Assembly (NCBI RefSeq): GCF_014164785.1
Contig: NZ_JACJFN010000001.1
Location: 1,178,001-1,242,000 of the forward strand
Direction: 5' to 3'
Length of the DNA: 64,000 nucleotides
Origin: Aquipseudomonas guryensis
Lineage (GTDB): Bacteria; Pseudomonadota; Gammaproteobacteria; Pseudomonadales; Pseudomonadaceae
Shown: positions 63,693 through 64,000 of the stretch, in pieces
How the letters are laid out: each line of letters begins with the position of its first letter
Position numbering within the stretch: the stretch's first letter is position 1
Notes under the pieces: model-generated
What the model was told of the DNA's origin: nothing
The model's database searches: none
Seen by the model: only the letters and a program-made list of their open reading frames with translations
Position numbers and translations under genes: made by a program

Positions 63693-64000
63693 ATGACTGA
63701 AGCCTCCACCCTGGCCAGCTGGACCCGCGCCCTGCGTCGCCAACTCGACGGACTCGGCCTGGACAGCGCCGCGCTGTGCCGCGAGGCCGGCCTCGACCCG
63801 CAGTTGCTGGATGACCCCAACGCCCGCTATCCACTGTCGGCCACCACCCGCTTGTGGCAACTGGCCGTGGCCGCCAGTGGCGACCCGGCGCTGGGTTTGA
63901 ACACCTCGCGGCATGTGGCGCCGACTACTTTCCATGCCCTGGGCATGGCGGTGATGGCCAGCGGCAGCCTGCGCGAGATCTTCGAGCGCATCGTGCGCTA
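63693..64000 (+). CDS. AraC-family transcriptional regulator, N-terminal part (cut by window end)
   Basis: The 102 visible codons read LASWTRALRRQLDGLGLDSA, LCREAGLDPQLLDDPNARYP, LGLNTSRHVAPTTFHALGMA and SGSLREIFERIVR. This is the N-terminal ligand-binding domain of the OruR/ArgR-like AraC group. The DNA-binding half lies beyond the window. ATG 63693 (MTEAST) is my choice; ATG 63681 is in frame. It is divergent from the desaturase gene and probably regulates it. Confidence 0.85.
   Translation, partial: MTEASTLASWTRALRRQLDGLGLDSAALCREAGLDPQLLDDPNARYPLSATTRLWQLAVAASGDPALGLNTSRHVAPTTFHALGMAVMASGSLREIFERIVR

Noticed and set aside
1..64000. CRISPR arrays, insertion sequences and prophage
   Set aside because: No regularly spaced direct repeats, no transposase or integrase motifs, and no phage structural genes were seen in the window.

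Overview
The window is high-GC bacterial chromosome that reads as Pseudomonas or a very close relative. The evidence is the recC-recB-recD order, Pseudomonas-type REP palindromes, a three-gene split transhydrogenase, a glutaryl-CoA dehydrogenase/CoA-transferase pair with a divergent LysR regulator, paired DUF2388 genes, and a DUF1302/DUF1329 pair. No integrase, transposase, phage gene, rRNA or CRISPR array is visible. Assignments rest on reading motifs; no database search was run.

Layout. 1-7482: recC (5' end outside the window), recB and recD, the DNA-end processing nuclease/helicase. Three different palindromic repeats sit in this operon, two of them inside reading frames. 7557-8315: a small periplasmic solute-binding protein. 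8542-13727: a four-gene set encoding a PspA/ESCRT-III-like protein, a Vps4-like AAA ATPase, a membrane coiled-coil protein, and a membrane-anchored solute-binding/OmpA fusion. This is one of the two most interesting systems here. 14098-15854: RtcB-type RNA ligase and release factor PrfH, a ribosome rescue and repair pair. 15898-19214: three integral membrane proteins (TerC, CitMHS, AEC). 19301-22516: a GFA enzyme, a DUF4105 protein with a metalloprotease-like motif, and two DUF2388 proteins.

22580-37720 is a surface polysaccharide locus with visibly lower GC in its middle. It holds an ABC exporter (Wzm/Wzt-like), a three-domain sulfotransferase/WbsX/RgpF protein, a second sulfotransferase, three family 2 glycosyltransferases (two a tandem duplicate), two acyltransferases, two methyltransferases, a 2-oxoglutarate/iron oxygenase and a lipoprotein sulfatase. 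Together they suggest a sulfated, acylated and methylated glycan exported by an ABC transporter.

37782-40695: pntB-pntAB-pntAA. 41133-44742: LysR regulator, glutaryl-CoA dehydrogenase and glutarate CoA-transferase (lysine/glutarate catabolism). 44804-54300: a double-length GntR/FCD regulator, an MFS transporter, the DUF1302 and DUF1329 envelope proteins, and a MalT-like LuxR regulator.

54867-61207: two large unrecognised genes, a 1322-residue protein with a hydrophobic hairpin region and a putative Ig domain, and a 784-residue protein with an internal Hint (hedgehog/intein) domain. This is the other leading candidate for an undescribed system. 61277-64000: tRNA-Arg(CCG), rubredoxin, a flavodoxin-fold NAD(P)H oxidoreductase, a membrane desaturase, and the start of an AraC-family regulator.
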